From Opitutales bacterium (lineage in GTDB: Bacteria; Verrucomicrobiota; Verrucomicrobiia; Opitutales; UBA2987): a stretch of 7,410 nucleotides of DNA. The stretch's first letter is position 1; each line of letters begins with the position of its first letter. The stretch spans positions 1 to 7,410 of the forward strand of contig JAJFLT010000039.1 of the NCBI GenBank assembly GCA_021772555.1, in the 5' to 3' direction. The translations under genes and the position numbers were made by a program. Below the pieces are notes generated by a model that worked only from the letters and a program-made list of their open reading frames with translations, ran no database searches and had not been told where the DNA came from. Shown one piece after another: positions 4,892 through 7,410 of the stretch.

Positions 4892-5818
4892 TCAATGGGA
4901 TTCCTTTTCCAGCCGTTTTGCCAACCCGTTAAGGAAAGACCAAACCGTGAGGGCGGCGAGCCGTGCCGTTTGCCCGTCGCAGTCGTAATCGGGATTGAAC
5001 TCCACTAGGTCGAAAGAGGCCACTTGTCGATTTCTACCTGCCATACGAGCCGCTTGCAGCCACAAATGAGGGCTCAAACCGTTGGCCGTGGGTGAACTTA
5101 CTCCGGGAGCATGAGCCTGGTCAACGGCGTCTATATCGAAAGTCGCCATAATGGGTGAAGAAATTTTGGAATAAACACGCTTGACCGTTTTGTCCGATAC
5201 TTTGCGTTTCCATACATATCGGCAGTCGTGATCGTTCAGGAATTCGATATGACCGGGTGCGACTAAATGTTCCTGCAGGCCCACCACAGTGTAGCCCAAA
5301 CAGGTGTTTGAAGAGTGCAACACGGCCTGATTAAATGGAGTACCCGAATGCCCTTTCCCTTCAAGGCAGGGGCGCACATCCGTGTGAGCGTCCCAGTTGA
5401 CAATATGCACTTTACGTTCGGTTTTAACATAGCCGAGAAAATGACCAAAAGAGGTCTCGTGGCCACCCCCCAGAATAATGGGGATGGTTCCGTTTGTGAG
5501 GTGCGACGCAACCGACTCGGACAGGATTTCCTGGTTTTCCTCCATGTCGTCGCCGAGTTTTAGATCACCCTCGTCATGCAGTGCGGAGAGTAGGTTCAGC
5601 ATGCGTTGCGGTTTTTTTCCGCCGGGGGTTAATTTGAAGAGCGCCTCCCGAATGGCGGACGGGCCTTTGGCGGCTCCGGGCCTGCCGTGATTGCGGCGGA
5701 CGCCTTCATCACAGGGGAATCCGATGAGGACCGCCCGGGGTATGGAGTCGCCGGTTGGCTTTTTGGAAATCAAATCGCCCAGGCGAAGATCACGTTCTAT
5801 CTCATCATTTTTGCTCAT
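4892..5818 (-). CDS. hutG: Formimidoylglutamase (arginase/ureohydrolase family)
   Basis: A 308-residue enzyme that hydrolyses N-formimidoyl-L-glutamate to L-glutamate and formamide, the last step of the histidine route using HutG. The manganese-binding motifs of the ureohydrolase fold are all present: GGGHE (H120), DAHTD (D143, H145, D147) and FDIDAVD (D228, D230). GHSGTPF (156-162) and DEGVRRNHGRPGA (37-49) belong to the substrate side of this group. The relatives arginase and agmatinase share the metal motifs; context with hutI and hutH favours the formimidoylglutamate enzyme. Length is typical. Start ATG 5818 follows GGGGGAAAG at 5825-5833 and lies inside the end of hutI (14-base overlap), indicating coupled translation. 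It is probably cytosolic. The 134-bp gap to the next gene has no clear terminator. Confidence 0.93.
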   Translation of the reverse strand: MSKNDEIERDLRLGDLISKKPTGDSIPRAVLIGFPCDEGVRRNHGRPGAAKGPSAIREALFKLTPGGKKPQRMLNLLSALHDEGDLKLGDDMEENQEILSESVASHLTNGTIPIILGGGHETSFGHFLGYVKTERKVHIVNWDAHTDVRPCLEGKGHSGTPFNQAVLHSSNTCLGYTVVGLQEHLVAPGHIEFLNDHDCRYVWKRKVSDKTVKRVYSKISSPIMATFDIDAVDQAHAPGVSSPTANGLSPHLWLQAARMAGRNRQVASFDLVEFNPDYDCDGQTARLAALTVWSFLNGLAKRLEKESH

Positions 5819-7028
5819 GGATTACTTTCCCCCGTTTTACGGTCAGAAGGCAAGCGTTGGCCCTGAAATGGTAAAGCCAGTGATCGGGTTCCGGTGAATC
5901 GATAATGGCGAAATCGGCCAGCTTGCCAGCTTCCAATGAGCCGCGGTCAGAGTTTCTGCCTACCGCTTTGGCCGCGTAAAGAGTCGCTCCTTTGAGAACT
6001 TCTTTAGGCGTTAACCGGTTTTGCACACATGCCAGGGTCATAGCCAGAGGCAGGTGGTAGCTGGGGGCGGAACCGGGATTAAAATCCGTTGCCACAGCCA
6101 CGGGAACGCCTTCCCTGACCAGTCGCCTGGCATCGAGGGGTTTTTGAAAGGTAAAAAGCGAGGCCAGGGGCAAGGCGACCGCGATCACCCCGGCATCCCG
6201 CAAATGTTGAATGCCCTCTTGGGAAATGCACTCCAGGTGATCGGCCGAGACCGCGCCCATTTCCGCCGCCAGACCGGCCCCGTTGGAATCGCTCAGTTGG
6301 TCCGCATGCAGTTTCGCCCCCAGTCCCGCTTTATTTCCAGCGTTTAAAACCTTTCTCGCTTCCTCTATATTGAAAGCCGATTTCTCAACAAAAACGTCAC
6401 AAAATTCAGCCAGTTTTTTTTCGCCCACGGCCGGAATCAGTTCCTCGCAGAGAAGTTTGAGATAATCTTCTTTAGCGGATGCAAATTCGGGCGGAACCGT
6501 ATGGGCCGCGAGCAGGGTAGGGACCAGGTCCAGCGCCTGTTCATTGTGCAGTTTTCTGTAAACCTGCAATTGTTTGACCTCATCCTTCAAATTCAGGCCG
6601 TAACCGCTTTTGCACTCGATCGTGGTAATGCCCAGTGCGGCCATCCCGGCCAGTATCCCGTGGCAGCGGATTATCAACTCCTCGCCCGAAGCACGGCGGG
6701 TTTGGGCCACGGTGGAGAGGATGCCGCCGCCGGATTGAGCGATTTCCAAATAGCTTTTCCCGATAATTCTCTGCTCGAATTCTTTCTCCCTCCAGCCACC
6801 GAAGGCCAAATGGGTATGGCAGTCGATCAAGCCTGGAATAACCAGTTTGCGGCGGGCGTTCAATTTCTCGAAGTGCGAATACCGGTAGGGGAGATCGCTC
6901 TCTTTGCCCACCCAGAGGATATGCTCGTCTTCCCACGCCAGAGCCGCATCGTCGATAACGTGAATATCACCTTGCCAGCCCTCGTCCCGGCAGGTGGCCA
7001 GGCAGCCGATATTGGTCAGAACCGGCAT
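5805..7028 (-). CDS. hutI: Imidazolonepropionase
   Basis: A 407-residue amidohydrolase-superfamily enzyme that opens imidazolone-5-propionate to N-formimidoyl-L-glutamate, third step of histidine degradation. PGLIDCHTHLAFGG holds metal ligands H71 and H73. ECKSGYG (138-144) is a hallmark of the family. H241 (KLHAD) and D315 (ATDFNPGS) supply the remaining metal ligands, and H176 and H264 (ADHLE) are further conserved histidines. The amino-terminal strands and C-terminal GSLEAGKLADF segment match the urease-like beta domain around the barrel. Length agrees with known HutI (about 400-410). The frame stays open further upstream, but ATG 7028 is taken because it starts a normal HutI and shares one base with the hutH stop (TAATG), with hutG following by a 14-base overlap. 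It is cytosolic. Confidence 0.95.
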   Translation of the reverse strand: MPVLTNIGCLATCRDEGWQGDIHVIDDAALAWEDEHILWVGKESDLPYRYSHFEKLNARRKLVIPGLIDCHTHLAFGGWREKEFEQRIIGKSYLEIAQSGGGILSTVAQTRRASGEELIIRCHGILAGMAALGITTIECKSGYGLNLKDEVKQLQVYRKLHNEQALDLVPTLLAAHTVPPEFASAKEDYLKLLCEELIPAVGEKKLAEFCDVFVEKSAFNIEEARKVLNAGNKAGLGAKLHADQLSDSNGAGLAAEMGAVSADHLECISQEGIQHLRDAGVIAVALPLASLFTFQKPLDARRLVREGVPVAVATDFNPGSAPSYHLPLAMTLACVQNRLTPKEVLKGATLYAAKAVGRNSDRGSLEAGKLADFAIIDSPEPDHWLYHFRANACLLTVKRGKVIHEQK

Positions 7029-7410
7029 TAATCCAAGGTTCCCAGGTTCGCTTCGACCTCTTTTAGAAAAGTGCCTTTCTGCAACAATTGGAGGGAACGG
7101 GCGATTTCCGGCTCGAAGGATTTGTCCACTTCCCGGTGGGATATGGCCCTGCGGATGCAACGGTGGGCCACGTCCACCCCACGGCCCGGGCGCACGGGAT
7201 CCCGGAAATCGAGTGCTTGCGCAGCCACCAGGATCTCGAGGGCGAGAACCTTTTCCACGTTTTTGAAAACCTCGTAGAGCTTCAGCGCGGAGATGCTCCC
7301 CATGCTGACATGGTCTTCCTGTCCCAAACAGGTCGGGATGGAGTCCACACTGGCCGGGTGGCAAAGGACCTTATTTTCCGAGACGAGGGCCGCCGCCGTG
7401 TATTGCAGCA
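7028..7410 (-). CDS. hutH: Histidine ammonia-lyase, C-terminal part (cut by window edge)
   Basis: The last 126 residues of the enzyme that removes ammonia from histidine to give urocanate, first step of the pathway. The fragment begins near LQYTAAALVSENKVL and contains HPASVDSIPT and QEDHVSMG, hallmarks of HutH; the Glu of QEDHVSMG is an active-site residue in the family. The MIO-forming Ala-Ser-Gly motif would lie upstream, beyond the window. Family members usually have SAN or SSG before QEDH; here it is CLG, a mild difference. The stop TAA (7030-7028) overlaps the hutI start by one base, so the two are probably translated together. The 5' part and promoter are outside the window. Confidence 0.93.
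   Translation of the reverse strand, partial: LQYTAAALVSENKVLCHPASVDSIPTCLGQEDHVSMGSISALKLYEVFKNVEKVLALEILVAAQALDFRDPVRPGRGVDVAHRCIRRAISHREVDKSFEPEIARSLQLLQKGTFLKEVEANLGTLD

Noticed and set aside
7029..7364. N-terminal extension that would make HutI 519 residues
   Set aside because: It reads hutH sequence in the wrong frame; HutI homology begins at the ATG at 7028 and the resulting 407 residues match the family length.

Overview
The window is bacterial DNA in two parts: a conserved catabolic operon on the right (about 3307-7410, all minus strand) and a looser accessory-looking stretch on the left (1 to about 3294). I cannot identify the species. Compact coupled genes, mixed GTG/ATG starts and few strong ribosome binding sites fit many Gram-negative lineages. 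A PVC-group (Verrucomicrobiota-like) origin is only a guess, from the style of the ribbon-helix-helix proteins and the TTTCAGG/GTGTCAGG intergenic repeats.

Right part, in order of transcription (right to left): the 3' end of hutH (histidine ammonia-lyase), hutI (imidazolonepropionase), hutG (formimidoylglutamase), a drug/metabolite (EamA-type) transporter and a CPBP-family intramembrane protease. hutH/hutI share one base (TAATG), hutI/hutG overlap by 14 bases and transporter/protease overlap by 4 (GTGA), so this is very probably one or two transcripts. HutH, HutI and HutG are three of the four enzymes of histidine breakdown to glutamate. Urocanase (hutU) is not in the window and may lie further upstream. 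The hutG product indicates the route that releases formamide. A perfect 8-bp inverted repeat in the hutG-transporter gap may be an operator or an mRNA hairpin.

Left part: (a) at 1-284 the start of a [2Fe-2S] ferredoxin-domain protein cut by the window edge, with a TTGACA promoter almost on top of its start codon; (b) at 537-1100 a very AT-rich gene for a HEPN-type putative RNase; (c) at 1366-1995 a protein with a ribbon-helix-helix-like N terminus and a C-terminal half resembling a degenerate PD-(D/E)XK nuclease; (d) a 303-bp gap with GTGTCAGG/TTTCAGG direct repeats and an A/T-only stretch; (e) on the plus strand a run of three small genes: a ribbon-helix-helix protein, an 85-residue protein of unknown function with a strong ribosome binding site, and an excisionase/MerR-like helix-turn-helix protein. 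The plus-strand run ends 12 bp from the converging protease gene.

The strongest candidates for something undescribed are the three-gene regulatory cassette with the divergent RHH/nuclease-like gene, and the orphan HEPN gene whose base composition differs sharply from its neighbours. No rRNA, tRNA, CRISPR array, insertion sequence or convincing intrinsic terminator was seen.
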